A DNA stretch of 64,000 nucleotides. It comes from Halalkalibacillus sediminis. Its GTDB lineage: Bacteria > Bacillota > Bacilli > Bacillales > Alkalibacillaceae. The position numbers and the translations under genes are program-made. The stretch lies in the NCBI RefSeq assembly GCF_002844535.1, contig NZ_PJNH01000003.1, positions 372,001 through 436,000 on the forward strand. The letters are read 5' to 3'. Positions 33,386 to 42,816 of this stretch are shown in pieces. The notes beneath the pieces are model-generated. The model was not told the origin of the DNA. It saw nothing but the letters and a program-made list of their open reading frames with translations, and ran no database searches. Position 1 is the first letter of the stretch; each line of letters begins with the position of its first letter.

Positions 33386-34534
33386 ATGCGTGAAGCTTTT
33401 ATTGTTGAAGCAGTCAGAACACCTGTGGGAAAAAGAAAAGGATTGTTAAGTAATATTCGAGCTGAGGAACTAGCAGCTGAACCTTTGAAAGAGGTAATTA
33501 GACGGTCTGGAATACCAAACAACATGGTGGAAGATGTGGTTATGGGATGTGTCACTCAGGTTGGAGAACAAGCTTTTGATATCGCCCGACAGGCAGCATT
33601 GATTGCTGATTATCCAGTAGAAATACCAGGTACTACGATAGATCGTCAATGTGGATCTAGTCAACAAGCTGTACATTTTGCTGCCCAAGCTATTTTGAGC
33701 GGTGATATGGAGTGTGTTGTCGCTGCTGGTGTTGAAAGCATGTCACGTGTTCCAATGTTTTCTAACATGCAAGGAGTAGAGTTTAGTGAGAAGTTAACTG
33801 ATAAATATGACATGATAAATCAAGGTCTTTCTGCCGAGATGATCGCTGAAAAATGGAATATATCAAAAAGCGAACTCGACCAACATGCACTAGAAAGTCA
33901 CGAAAAAGCAATAATGGCACAAGAAGCCAATAAACTGGGAGATCACATCATGCCTTTGACCGTGAAGCTAGAAGATGGGTCTAAGGTTGAAATGACAAAT
34001 GACGAAGGTCCAAGGAAAGAAACAAGTGTCGAAAAGCTATCTCAGCTGAATCCAGTATTTAAAGAAAATGGTGTCATAACGGCGGGGAATTCAAGTCAAA
34101 TTAGTGACGGTGCCGGGGCTATGCTTATTATGTCCAGCGAAAAAGCTAAAGAACTTGATTTCACACCCAAATTCAAAATCCACACAAGAACGGTTGTAGG
34201 ATCAGATCCAACCCTTATGTTGACAGGTCCTATCGAGGCAACATTTAAAGCAATTAAGAAGGCAAATCTAACACTAGATGATATCGATATCTTTGAAATT
34301 AACGAAGCATTTGCAGCGGTAACTTTAGCTTGGTTAAAAGATACAGGAGTCGATCCTAACAAACTTAACCCTAACGGGGGATCTATTGCATTTGGTCATC
34401 CTCTTGGAGCGAGTGGAATCAGACTAATGACTACGCTTCTAAGTGAGTTAGAACAGAAAAATTTAAAATACGGTCTCCAATCAATGTGTGAAGGACATGG
34501 GATGGCAAATGCTACTATAATTGAGAGGCTATAA
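33386..34534 (+). CDS. Acetyl-CoA C-acyltransferase (thiolase)
   Basis: Thiolase of 382 aa with nucleophilic Cys in DRQCGSSQQA (about residue 88), His in [11 protein letters not shown] and the second Cys in SMCEGHG. The QCGSSQQA form differs from PaaJ and resembles FadA/FadA5-type enzymes acting on bulkier or medium-chain 3-oxoacyl-CoA. It starts 3 nt after the ligase gene and ends the operon at a strong terminator. Confidence 0.88.
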   Translation: MREAFIVEAVRTPVGKRKGLLSNIRAEELAAEPLKEVIRRSGIPNNMVEDVVMGCVTQVGEQAFDIARQAALIADYPVEIPGTTIDRQCGSSQQAVHFAAQAILSGDMECVVAAGVESMSRVPMFSNMQGVEFSEKLTDKYDMINQGLSAEMIAEKWNISKSELDQHALESHEKAIMAQEANKLGDHIMPLTVKLEDGSKVEMTNDEGPRKETSVEKLSQLNPVFKENGVITAGNSSQISDGAGAMLIMSSEKAKELDFTPKFKIHTRTVVGSDPTLMLTGPIEATFKAIKKANLTLDDIDIFEINEAFAAVTLAWLKDTGVDPNKLNPNGGSIAFGHPLGASGIRLMTTLLSELEQKNLKYGLQSMCEGHGMANATIIERL

Positions 34535-34558
34535 AAAAAATTGAGTAGTTTAAATAAA

Positions 34559-34591
34559 GAATCCTTATTGAAAAAAAATCAATAAGGATTC
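34559..34591 (+). terminator. Rho-independent terminator of the atoE operon
   Basis: GAATCCTTATTGA and TCAATAAGGATTC arms (13 bp) around an A-rich 7-nt loop, 24 nt after the thiolase stop. Confidence 0.8.
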
Positions 34592-34775
34592 CTTCATTTA
34601 TTGGCACCATTCACGTATATTTAGAAAGCTTCTGAGAATAACCTCCAATCGAACGATTGCCCTAGTGCAAAGATGGTCGGTTATTTCAAATTTCTAATAA
34701 ATATCGCCTTGCATTGCATCTAAATAATCTTGTCTTATCTCCGACAATGTTTTATTAAATTCACAATTTTCCCCC

Positions 34776-35255
34776 TCATTTATGATAAGGTTCCCCTCTA
34801 TTTATCCTAAACGCTCGATAAACCTGCTCCAATAGAATCAACCTCATTAACTGGTGTGGATAAGTCATTTTGCTGAAGGAGACCACTAGGTCGCTTCTTT
34901 TTTTGACTTCTTCACTTAACCCCAATGATCCACCAATCACAAAAGCGATTTTGCTCTTACCATATGTAGCTAATTCATCTAACTTCGCTGCGAACTTTTC
35001 AGACGTTAACATCTTACCTTCGATCTCCAAAGTGATTACGTATGTATCTGTGGATAACTTTGTTAATATCTTTTCGCCTTCTTTGTTTTTGATGATTTCT
35101 TCATCGGCTTCACTGAGGTGATCGGGGGCTTGTTCATCGGGAATTTCTTCGATTTTGACCTTGGCGTAGCTCTTGAGCCGCTTCAGATACTCATCGATTC
35201 CTTGCTTTAAGTACTTCTCTTTTAACTTTCCTACTGAAATGATTGTTATATTCAA
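34776..35255 (-). CDS. rlmH: 23S rRNA pseudouridine1915 N3-methyltransferase RlmH
   Basis: SPOUT-class methyltransferase, exactly the usual 159 aa when started at TTG 35255 (AGGAG 8 nt upstream, product beginning [15 protein letters not shown]). Longer in-frame starts up to 35381 have no support. The SPOUT knot is visible in [10 protein letters not shown] and the C-terminal [14 protein letters not shown]. Gene order walJ-htrA-rlmH is that of Bacillus. Two perfect DnaA boxes lie inside the coding region. Confidence 0.95.
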   Translation of the reverse strand: MNITIISVGKLKEKYLKQGIDEYLKRLKSYAKVKIEEIPDEQAPDHLSEADEEIIKNKEGEKILTKLSTDTYVITLEIEGKMLTSEKFAAKLDELATYGKSKIAFVIGGSLGLSEEVKKRSDLVVSFSKMTYPHQLMRLILLEQVYRAFRINRGEPYHK

Positions 35256-35768
35256 TTGTAGTTCTCCTTTCACTTGTGGATAATCCGAACATTTTTTAAA
35301 AAACGAACACATGCGCTTACCTTTAATTGTGGGTTCTTTACATAAGCTTAACATTTTTACGAACGTTGGACGATTTTTCATTTTACTATTGCTTTTTTTA
35401 TAAACGTGTGAACATGTTGGTATATAAGTTATTCACTTAATCCACAAGGTTATCCACATTATCTGTGTACATGACGGATGAACTTGGGGACTTTTGTTGA
35501 TTATCCTTGAATAACCCTACTTATCCACAGGTTTATCAACATATCAACATATGTTCGTGCTATATATGGGTATCTATATAAAAAAGGACACAATATATCT
35601 TCACCACGAATTTTATTACTCACAATTTGTGTACAAGTGAATGAATATTGTGCATAACCTACATTTCCGAACAATAAAGTTAAAACAACGCTTTATAATT
35701 AACCATCAAATGCGCTCTTTCCTACATAAATAAACAAAAGTCCACCCAAAAATTGAGTGGACTCGCTA
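35256..35768. other. rlmH-htrA intergenic region with DnaA-box cluster
   Basis: 513 nt without a gene. It contains three perfect TTATCCACA boxes (35275-35283 on the minus strand, 35450-35458 and 35521-35529 on the plus strand). Near matches include TTATCAACA (35533-35541) and TGTGCATAA (35649-35657). Together with two perfect boxes inside rlmH (34855-34863, 35049-35057), this forms a cluster of five. Confidence 0.75.
35739..35763 (-). terminator. Rho-independent terminator of htrA
   Basis: Minus strand: AGTCCAC, 11-nt loop, GTGGACT, then TTTTG, just after the htrA stop. Confidence 0.75.
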
Positions 35769-37004
35769 TTAAAATTCTTGTGCTGATAAAGTTGCTGTGG
35801 TCTCTTGCAGTTCACCATCACGATAGTATGTGATTGTGAGCTCTTCACCTGGTTCTGTTTCATTATATAGATATTGTCTCAGTTCTAACACGTTCGTAAT
35901 GGTCTCACCGTTCAGTTCAACGATGACATCATATTGTTCCAGTCCTGCCTGATCAGCTGGTGATACATTTTCAACAGCATCGACAATGACTCCACTTTCC
36001 ACATCATCTGGTAAGTCCAATGTGTTCTGCCAGTGGTACTGAGCGACATCTGATAAGGAATAAGGTGTAATACCTAAATACGAACGGCTGACAGCTCCGT
36101 TTTCTTCAAGTTGATCAATGACCGGACGAGCATAGTCAATTGGAATAGCGAAGCCTAATCCTTCAACTTGTGCTGCCCCGATCTTTAATGAGTTGATACC
36201 AATCAATTGACCTTCCATGTTCACAAGAGCTCCCCCTGAATTACCAGGGTTGATCGCTGCATCCGTCTGTAATACTTCTGCTTGCCAATCTGGACGTCCA
36301 TCTTGGTTTAAGTCTTGTGGAATCAATCGTTCTTTACCACTAATGATCCCTTGCGTCACAGACCCCGCAAATTGTAAGCCGAGTGGGTTCCCGATTGCTA
36401 GTACGGGTTCACCTACGTTCAATTCGTCAGAGTTCCCGAACTCGATCGTTTCCTCTACGTTGGAAGCATCAACGGTTAATACGGCCAAATCCGTATAGAC
36501 ATCTCCACCAACTACTTCCGCTTCTACTTGTTCTTCATCAGCAAACACGATCTCAACTGTGCTTGCCCCTTGAATGACGTGGTAGTTCGTCACGATGTAA
36601 GCTCGGTCATCTTGGACTTTATAGATGACTCCTGACCCTGTTCCAGCCTGTTCATCATCTCTCTCAGATGATTGTCCAAAGATATTCTGGCTTTGTTGGA
36701 TGTTCACGACTCCAACGACCGTGTTTGAAACGCCTTGCACCACTTCTGTAGCTTGAGAACTGATGTCTACACTAACAGACTTCGATTCCCCTTCACCTTG
36801 ATCACCCGCATCGTCCTGTTCCACATTTTCATCATCGACATCTTGGACGGATATTTCATAAGGTAAAAAATTCGCTTTAACTAATGTCGGGAGAGCTAAT
36901 ATTATAAGCACAATACCTAATACTAACCCCACTAATGTAGGTAAAAGCCAACCCCGTTTCGACTTTAGCCTTCTGTTCATATGATGATCATCATAATAAC
37001 CCAT
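35769..37004 (-). CDS. htrC: HtrA-family serine protease (HtrC/YyxA)
   Basis: Membrane-anchored S1C protease of 411 aa. It has a transmembrane anchor at about residues 20-43 and an acidic linker. The protease domain has catalytic His142 (NYHVI), Asp172 (TDLAVL) and Ser256 (GNSGGAL), and a PDZ domain lies at about 300-400. It handles misfolded or secreted proteins on the outer face of the membrane. Start ATG 37004 has GAGGTG 6 nt upstream. It is the last gene of the wal operon order, downstream of walJ. Confidence 0.92.
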   Translation of the reverse strand: MGYYDDHHMNRRLKSKRGWLLPTLVGLVLGIVLIILALPTLVKANFLPYEISVQDVDDENVEQDDAGDQGEGESKSVSVDISSQATEVVQGVSNTVVGVVNIQQSQNIFGQSSERDDEQAGTGSGVIYKVQDDRAYIVTNYHVIQGASTVEIVFADEEQVEAEVVGGDVYTDLAVLTVDASNVEETIEFGNSDELNVGEPVLAIGNPLGLQFAGSVTQGIISGKERLIPQDLNQDGRPDWQAEVLQTDAAINPGNSGGALVNMEGQLIGINSLKIGAAQVEGLGFAIPIDYARPVIDQLEENGAVSRSYLGITPYSLSDVAQYHWQNTLDLPDDVESGVIVDAVENVSPADQAGLEQYDVIVELNGETITNVLELRQYLYNETEPGEELTITYYRDGELQETTATLSAQEF

Positions 37005-37036
37005 CAATTCCACCTCACGTTTTTAATAAAAGGCTT

Positions 37037-37831
37037 TTAAATATGATAGATAGGTGTCGGCTCATCAGGGCTTGTGTCTTTCAACTCAAATTGCTCACCA
37101 ACACCGAAATCATGCTTCTTAAGTATTTGCTCGACACTCATACGTGCGAGATCGACCATATTATTATCTTTGCTCAAATGTCCCAAATAAATTCGCTTTG
37201 TTTTATCACCAATGACATCTTGCATAGCGATTGCAGCATCTTCATTACTAACATGCCCCAAATCACTCAAAATTCTCCGCTTCACATTCCATGGATATCT
37301 GCCCATTTGCAGCATACTGACATCATGATTGGCTTCAAACAAATAAGCATCCGCGTTTCCGATGATTTTTTTCATCCGTTCGGATACATACCCGGTGTCC
37401 GTCAGCATCGACATCTTTTTCCCTTCATAATGGAACGTATAGAACATCGGGTCTACAGCGTCATGTGAGACGCCGAAGCTCTCTATATCCAAACCACTGA
37501 AGGACTGTACGGATTCCATCGGAAAGACGAACTTTTGTTCATTGCTGACTTCTCCGAGAGCAGATTCCATCGCAACCCATGTTTTCTCATTTGCATAAAT
37601 AGGTAGTTGGAATCTTCGAGCTAGAATGCCCAAGCCTTTGATATGATCGCTGTGCTCGTGGGTGACTAGAATCCCGTCTAACTCTTTAGGGTCGACATTG
37701 ATCTTATCTAATTTTTCCTTGATCTTCTTACCGCTTAATCCAGCATCTACGAGTAATTTGACTTTATCTGTTCCTATATAAAAAGAATTGCCCGAACTTC
37801 CTGATGCTAAAACGCTGAAATGTATGCTCAT
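37037..37831 (-). CDS. walJ: MBL-fold nuclease WalJ (YycJ)
   Basis: Metallo-beta-lactamase fold protein of 264 aa with the metal motif [10 protein letters not shown] (HxHxDH), then [12 protein letters not shown] and a C-terminal [10 protein letters not shown]. WalJ/YycJ is a 5'-3' exonuclease family linked to the WalRK operon and DNA repair/replication. Start ATG overlaps the yycI stop. The length is as in Bacillus. Confidence 0.93.
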   Translation of the reverse strand: MSIHFSVLASGSSGNSFYIGTDKVKLLVDAGLSGKKIKEKLDKINVDPKELDGILVTHEHSDHIKGLGILARRFQLPIYANEKTWVAMESALGEVSNEQKFVFPMESVQSFSGLDIESFGVSHDAVDPMFYTFHYEGKKMSMLTDTGYVSERMKKIIGNADAYLFEANHDVSMLQMGRYPWNVKRRILSDLGHVSNEDAAIAMQDVIGDKTKRIYLGHLSKDNNMVDLARMSVEQILKKHDFGVGEQFELKDTSPDEPTPIYHI

Positions 37832-38688
37832 TCTGTTTCACTCCGAAATGCTTCTTCTAATTGTTGTTGGATAACCGCCTTGATACTTGTGACAAATTTA
37901 CCTTCATCATTCGAGATGAACTGGCCTTCCATCGCATTGACAAAATAAGAATGTTCATCATTTATCGTAAGCTTCCAAGTGGGTGCAAAAACCTGCATCC
38001 CTTCCTCTAATGGAAATAGCGTATGGTAGCCTAACTTCATCTCTGTGACTTCGTCTTCTGCAGATAACGCATTGTTGTTATAAATCACTTCTACGGCACT
38101 CATAGGATCGATGACGGTTTGTTCTTCACTTTGGTTCTCGAGCTCACCTAATAACGTTTGCCCATACTGGATGGCTTGTCCTTCATCATTGAGAACGACC
38201 GCTAACAAACCATATTCGTTAAAATAAACGAGTCGGTCATTCTGTTGTTGGAAAAATAGCAATACATTTTCCTCTTCATAATGACGCCAGAATTGATAAT
38301 TATCACCTTGGATGATGTTGCTTTTTATATCCGAGACCGATTGGTCGAAATTGTTTTCTAGATCCAAGTCGATCGGCTCATTAAATTCACTTAATAAAAT
38401 TTCATTATTAGACAGTGGAAGGGTCTCTTGATTTTCAAACCCATCTAGTTGCTCGAAATCTTCTTCTGACCACTGATATCTTTCCGCCGCAACATAAGTT
38501 GCCGTTTGGCCGCTTTCTGGTAGTTCTCCAAGTTCAATGTCTAGAGCATCTAACCGATCCTGAAATGTCGACTGGGCAAGTGTATCTAAGTCCGATTCAT
38601 TCATTTTTTCTAAAAACTGTTGGAGCAGAAAGAAGTTGAGAATAAGGAAGCTGATGATGAAAATTGATTTAATTTGTCCCCATTGCAT
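37828..38688 (-). CDS. yycI: WalK regulatory membrane protein YycI
   Basis: Single-pass membrane protein of 286 aa starting [14 protein letters not shown] at ATG 38688, with a ribosome binding site overlapping the yycH stop. Transmembrane helix at about residues 8-26, extracellular YycH/YycI-like domains afterward. In B. subtilis YycI and YycH form a heterodimer that inhibits WalK. A longer reading from 38745 would start inside yycH and is not supported. Confidence 0.92.
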   Translation of the reverse strand: MQWGQIKSIFIISFLILNFFLLQQFLEKMNESDLDTLAQSTFQDRLDALDIELGELPESGQTATYVAAERYQWSEEDFEQLDGFENQETLPLSNNEILLSEFNEPIDLDLENNFDQSVSDIKSNIIQGDNYQFWRHYEEENVLLFFQQQNDRLVYFNEYGLLAVVLNDEGQAIQYGQTLLGELENQSEEQTVIDPMSAVEVIYNNNALSAEDEVTEMKLGYHTLFPLEEGMQVFAPTWKLTINDEHSYFVNAMEGQFISNDEGKFVTSIKAVIQQQLEEAFRSETE

Positions 38689-38690
38689 CT

Positions 38691-40028
38691 TTATTCCACC
38701 TCTCTGCCCGAATAAATTTCCTCGAAAAAGCTGAACGGACGCCACCTACCATTATAATTGATGTGCCACTCAGGTTCTAATTCAAGTACGTTTTCGTTGT
38801 TTGTATTCAATTGGTAGCCCAAACGAATGTTTTGAACAGGCCCCATCGAGATCTTATCTTCGATTTGTCTCAAAAACTCATAGACTTCCTCAGCTGGTTC
38901 GACAGTAACTGAACTAGGCTCGATTTGTCTCTCTGTTTTGAACAGTGGTCTTTTCAAAATGTGTAATTCATTATTTTCCCATTCTTCTTCGATCATGGTT
39001 GCATTACCTTGTGTTTCGAAAACAGGTAATTCATTATAATACATTCGGTAACGGATCCTATTCATGGACTCAGTGATTTCATCTACTTGGTAATCATCCG
39101 TCCAACCTTTATAATCATTGGTGTTTTGTAAACTTTGTCTGATTAATTCTGAGCGAGAGAGTGTATTTGATTGTGAAGAAAGAGGATTCACATACTCCAT
39201 CACTCGATCATCCCGGAAGACTGTCGTAGTTTCTATTCTACGGGTTCCGTCATTATAATACACCGTACCGCCATCTCTGTTGATTGTTCCTTGTCTACTC
39301 ACTAAATCTGGATTGCTGAATAACAAGTTGATCATAGGGTCGATATCGATTTCTCGGGTTAATAGTAAGTAACTATCCACGTTCTTTTCTTCTGTTGTTA
39401 AATATAATTTCTTTCCGTTTTCTAAGGTTACCTGGGAAAGAGGTATATTCGAGTTTTGATTAATCACTTCATCAATTCTATCAAATGCACTGCGTGACTC
39501 GATCTGACCTGTAATTTGTTCACCATGCTCATCAGAGACGAATTTCACAATCACTGTTTGTTCACTTTGAGAGAGGAAGAGAAACATTCGATTAAACGTT
39601 TGATCCCAGGTACTGTCAGTATCTACTAGAGAAAACATCTGTGTGATAAAAGATTCTGGCACTTCCAGTGGAAATCTTATCTCAATATTTTCCGTATAAC
39701 TATTCTCTATAGCAAGCTGTCTATTCCTCACCTGCGGCTCTGGGTTCGTTTGGGTCACTTGCCACGTTCTAATTTCTTCAAATAGTCTTAGTTCGTCTTC
39801 TCGGTCGTCTAAACTTGAATGGCTGTTCCCATCATGCGCAATGATTTCAGAGGGTTGGAGTAAAGATGTCAATGTCTTTTCCTCACCATCGATCACTGTC
39901 TCATCAATGTAATTCGTGTCATTCAAACTTTCATGTGCGGGTTGATAGGTCCATAGAGCTAGAGTAAGTAATAAACTCATCCCTACTAGAATCGTTAGAA
40001 TACCAGATTTTATATATTCTATATTCAC
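38691..40028 (-). CDS. yycH: WalK regulatory membrane protein YycH
   Basis: 445 aa with one N-terminal transmembrane segment (about residues 6-28) and a long extracytoplasmic YycH domain ending near the C-terminus in NYNGRWRPFSFFE. It acts with YycI to restrain the sensor WalK. Its start touches the walK stop (shared base at 40028), showing translational coupling. Confidence 0.93.
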   Translation of the reverse strand: MNIEYIKSGILTILVGMSLLLTLALWTYQPAHESLNDTNYIDETVIDGEEKTLTSLLQPSEIIAHDGNSHSSLDDREDELRLFEEIRTWQVTQTNPEPQVRNRQLAIENSYTENIEIRFPLEVPESFITQMFSLVDTDSTWDQTFNRMFLFLSQSEQTVIVKFVSDEHGEQITGQIESRSAFDRIDEVINQNSNIPLSQVTLENGKKLYLTTEEKNVDSYLLLTREIDIDPMINLLFSNPDLVSRQGTINRDGGTVYYNDGTRRIETTTVFRDDRVMEYVNPLSSQSNTLSRSELIRQSLQNTNDYKGWTDDYQVDEITESMNRIRYRMYYNELPVFETQGNATMIEEEWENNELHILKRPLFKTERQIEPSSVTVEPAEEVYEFLRQIEDKISMGPVQNIRLGYQLNTNNENVLELEPEWHINYNGRWRPFSFFEEIYSGREVE

Positions 40029-41866
40029 TAATTAGACCCCCGCTTCTTACGCATCAACGGTAAACTGAAGGTAATCGTCGTACCTTTGTTTTCTTTACTC
40101 TTAGCCCATATTTTACCATCATGTGCTTCAATCATTTCTTTAGAGATCGCCAAACCAAGACCCGTTCCACCTAACTGACGGGATCTTGCTTTATCGACTC
40201 GGTAGAATCGGTCGAAGATCTTTTCTACATTGTCTTCTGGAATACCCACACCTTCATCAGAAACCTGCGTTAACAGGCGATGGTTTTCTTGAATGACTTC
40301 TACATTAATCTTACCGCCTTCAGGAGAGTACTTTATCGCATTGGAAATAATGTTATCCAACACCTGGGTCAACTTATCAGAGTCAATCCAGACATAACAT
40401 TCCCCTTTCGGTAAATATCTTTCGATAGACAATCCTTCTTTTAGATTCATCTCAAAGCGATCGACGATATGATTGATGAAGTGGATATATTCCACGCGTT
40501 CTTTATTCAATCGGTAATCTTTATTATCCATTTTCGATAACTGAAGAAGGTCATTTACTAATCGGATCATTCGCTCGGTTTCCGTTTGAGTGACATTCAA
40601 GAACTTAGGTGCGATCGTCTCATCTTTCCACGTGTCACCTTCAGTTAACGTTTCTAAATAACTCTTCATAGTCGTCAGAGGCGTTCTCAGTTCGTGTGAA
40701 ACGTTTGCCACGAATTCTCGGCGTTCGCGCTCCACCTTCTCTTGCTCGGTGACATCACTGATTACTGTAATGAAACCATTCATCTCATTGTTTTCATCTT
40801 GGATGACAGAGAAGTTCGCCTTCAGCAATAATTGCTCGTCCTCTTCTGAGTAATCAATGATGATGCTGTTCGCTTCCCGCACCTCAAATAAGTCAGAAAC
40901 GTTATCATTAATACCTAGTATGTCCAGAATCGGTTTACCTTGCACCTCGATATAATCTTTACCGATCAGTTTGGAAGCTGGCTCATTCATCAAGATAATA
41001 TCGCCACTACGGTCCGTCGCGATGACTCCATCTGTCATATTGGATAGGACTAGACTAAGTTTTCGCCGTTCCCCTTCAGTGGTTGCTTGGGCTAATTGCA
41101 ATTGATCGTTCAGATCGTTGAACGTCACCGCAAGCTGTCCAATCTCATCGTTTCCATATACATTAACCTTTTTAGAAAAGTCACCAGTAGCCATCACGGT
41201 CGCTTGTCTTCTCATTTCCATAATAGGCTTGGTAATGGTTCTAGCTACCAATATCCCTAACAGAGCTGAGACCGTTATAGCAAGAAGCGTACCATTAGCA
41301 AAAATCCGGTTGATGTCCTCAAGCTGCCCATCGACTCCTTCTAATGATGCTTCAATATTCAACGCCCCAACGGTTTCTTGACCATTATTTTGGATAGGGG
41401 CTGATATCACCCATGTTCTGTGACCATTTTGAGGATTATAGTAAATATCTTGTTCTCTATTACCGGTCAAAGCACGCTGAATGCCCAGATCTGTCGTTCT
41501 TTTTCCAACATTAATCAGATCGGCTTGGTTCGTCGTGCCTAATACTCGTCCGTTACTATTGATTACTTGAATCTCTGTGATATCTTCTGAATCGAAATCA
41601 TATATAATCGACTGCACATCGTTTTCTAGCGTGGGCGTATCTTCACTTGCTTCTTCTCCTCTTTCCGTCAAAAAAGCTTGCTCCAAATTGTAACTAAGCA
41701 GTTGAATCCGTTCATTGATCGATTCATTGAAATTATCTCTAAGCTGTCCCTCTAATTGATTGACAAAATAAGCCCCAATCACTTGAATAGCGATCAATAG
41801 GAGCAAAATATATACGATGATAAATTTTATCTGAATGGATTTGAAAAATCCCCAAAACTTACTCAT
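40028..41866 (-). CDS. walK: Sensor histidine kinase WalK (YycG)
   Basis: 612 aa. Transmembrane helices lie at about 12-34 and 190-210 with an extracellular Cache-like sensor between them. HAMP follows (about 210-262), then PAS (about 265-375), HisKA with phospho-acceptor His391 (ANVSHELRTP), and HATPase_c with N, G1 (DEGVGIP) and G2 (GGTGLGLAIS) boxes. It is the essential kinase that couples cell-wall synthesis to autolysin expression. It lies 5 nt downstream of walR. Confidence 0.97.
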   Translation of the reverse strand: MSKFWGFFKSIQIKFIIVYILLLLIAIQVIGAYFVNQLEGQLRDNFNESINERIQLLSYNLEQAFLTERGEEASEDTPTLENDVQSIIYDFDSEDITEIQVINSNGRVLGTTNQADLINVGKRTTDLGIQRALTGNREQDIYYNPQNGHRTWVISAPIQNNGQETVGALNIEASLEGVDGQLEDINRIFANGTLLAITVSALLGILVARTITKPIMEMRRQATVMATGDFSKKVNVYGNDEIGQLAVTFNDLNDQLQLAQATTEGERRKLSLVLSNMTDGVIATDRSGDIILMNEPASKLIGKDYIEVQGKPILDILGINDNVSDLFEVREANSIIIDYSEEDEQLLLKANFSVIQDENNEMNGFITVISDVTEQEKVERERREFVANVSHELRTPLTTMKSYLETLTEGDTWKDETIAPKFLNVTQTETERMIRLVNDLLQLSKMDNKDYRLNKERVEYIHFINHIVDRFEMNLKEGLSIERYLPKGECYVWIDSDKLTQVLDNIISNAIKYSPEGGKINVEVIQENHRLLTQVSDEGVGIPEDNVEKIFDRFYRVDKARSRQLGGTGLGLAISKEMIEAHDGKIWAKSKENKGTTITFSLPLMRKKRGSN

Positions 41867-41871
41867 TGAAT

Positions 41872-42579
41872 CTACTCCTGTTCAGGGTTACGTAAGTAGT
41901 AGCCGACTCCTCTCCGAGTGACAATCCACGTAGGGTTGCTTGGGTTCTCTTCGATTTTTTCGCGTAATCTGCGTACGGTAACGTCGACGGTTCTCACATC
42001 ACCATAGTAATCATAGCCCCAAACTGTTTCTAGTAAATGTTCACGAGTCATGACTTGTTCAATATGTTTCGATAAGTATAAAAGCAACTCAAACTCACGG
42101 TGAGTCAAATCGATCGGTTCACCATCACGAGTCACTGAATAATTTTCACGGTTGATCTCTAGTCTTCCTATTTTAATATTTGGTGTACCTGAGGCACCAG
42201 CACTCGCTTCATCGCTACCGATTCTACGCAAGTTGGCCTTAACTCTAGCGACTACTTCGCGATTACTGAATGGCTTCGTTACGTAATCATCTGCACCTAA
42301 TTCAAGACCCAGCACTTTGTCTATTTCAGAATCTTTCGCTGTAATCATGATGATAGGAATTTGATAATCTTTTCTTATTTCTCTACAAACTTCCATCCCA
42401 TCTTTTTCAGGAAGCATGATGTCTAATAATATGAGGTCTGGCTCTTCCTTATGGGTTAAACGAATAGCTTCATCACCATCATAGGCGCATATCACTTCGT
42501 ATCCTTCTTTTTCAAGGTTGAACTGTAATATGTCTGCAATCGGTTTTTCATCGTCTACAACTAGCACTTTGTATTTCAT
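41872..42579 (-). CDS. walR: Response regulator WalR (YycF)
   Basis: OmpR-type regulator of 235 aa. Receiver domain with phospho-acceptor Asp53 (LLLDIMLP) and Lys in YVTKPF; C-terminal winged helix with [12 protein letters not shown] and [12 protein letters not shown]. It binds TGTWAH-N5-TGTWAH sites in front of cell-wall genes. A perfect site occurs upstream of the neighbouring M23 endopeptidase gene. First gene of the wal operon. Confidence 0.97.
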   Translation of the reverse strand: MKYKVLVVDDEKPIADILQFNLEKEGYEVICAYDGDEAIRLTHKEEPDLILLDIMLPEKDGMEVCREIRKDYQIPIIMITAKDSEIDKVLGLELGADDYVTKPFSNREVVARVKANLRRIGSDEASAGASGTPNIKIGRLEINRENYSVTRDGEPIDLTHREFELLLYLSKHIEQVMTREHLLETVWGYDYYGDVRTVDVTVRRLREKIEENPSNPTWIVTRRGVGYYLRNPEQE

Positions 42580-42740
42580 TATAAGACACCTTCCTTATTG
42601 AAAAAATGATGTAATACTTCTATTTTAACTTTATTATGTAAAAATGTCTTATCATTCGATGAAAGAACTCGTGAACTATTTTAAGAAAAGCGCAAATGCC
42701 CGATTAGAAACGTAGAGGTTGGAGCTCTTCAACTGAGATA

Positions 42741-42805
42741 AAGAAAGCGTTTACGCTTTCTTAAAAAAGATATAATAAAACCTCTAGCTGCGAGAGCTAG
42801 AGGTT
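42741..42805 (-). terminator. Terminator(s) after the M23 endopeptidase gene
   Basis: First hairpin: AACCTCTAGCT/AGCTAGAGGTT (42779-42805, 5-nt loop) followed on the minus strand by TTTATTAT. A second perfect palindrome (AAGAAAGCGT/ACGCTTTCTT, 42741-42762) lies just downstream. It could be a back-up terminator or a regulatory site for walR. Confidence 0.75.
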
Positions 42806-42816
42806 AATCTATCTTC

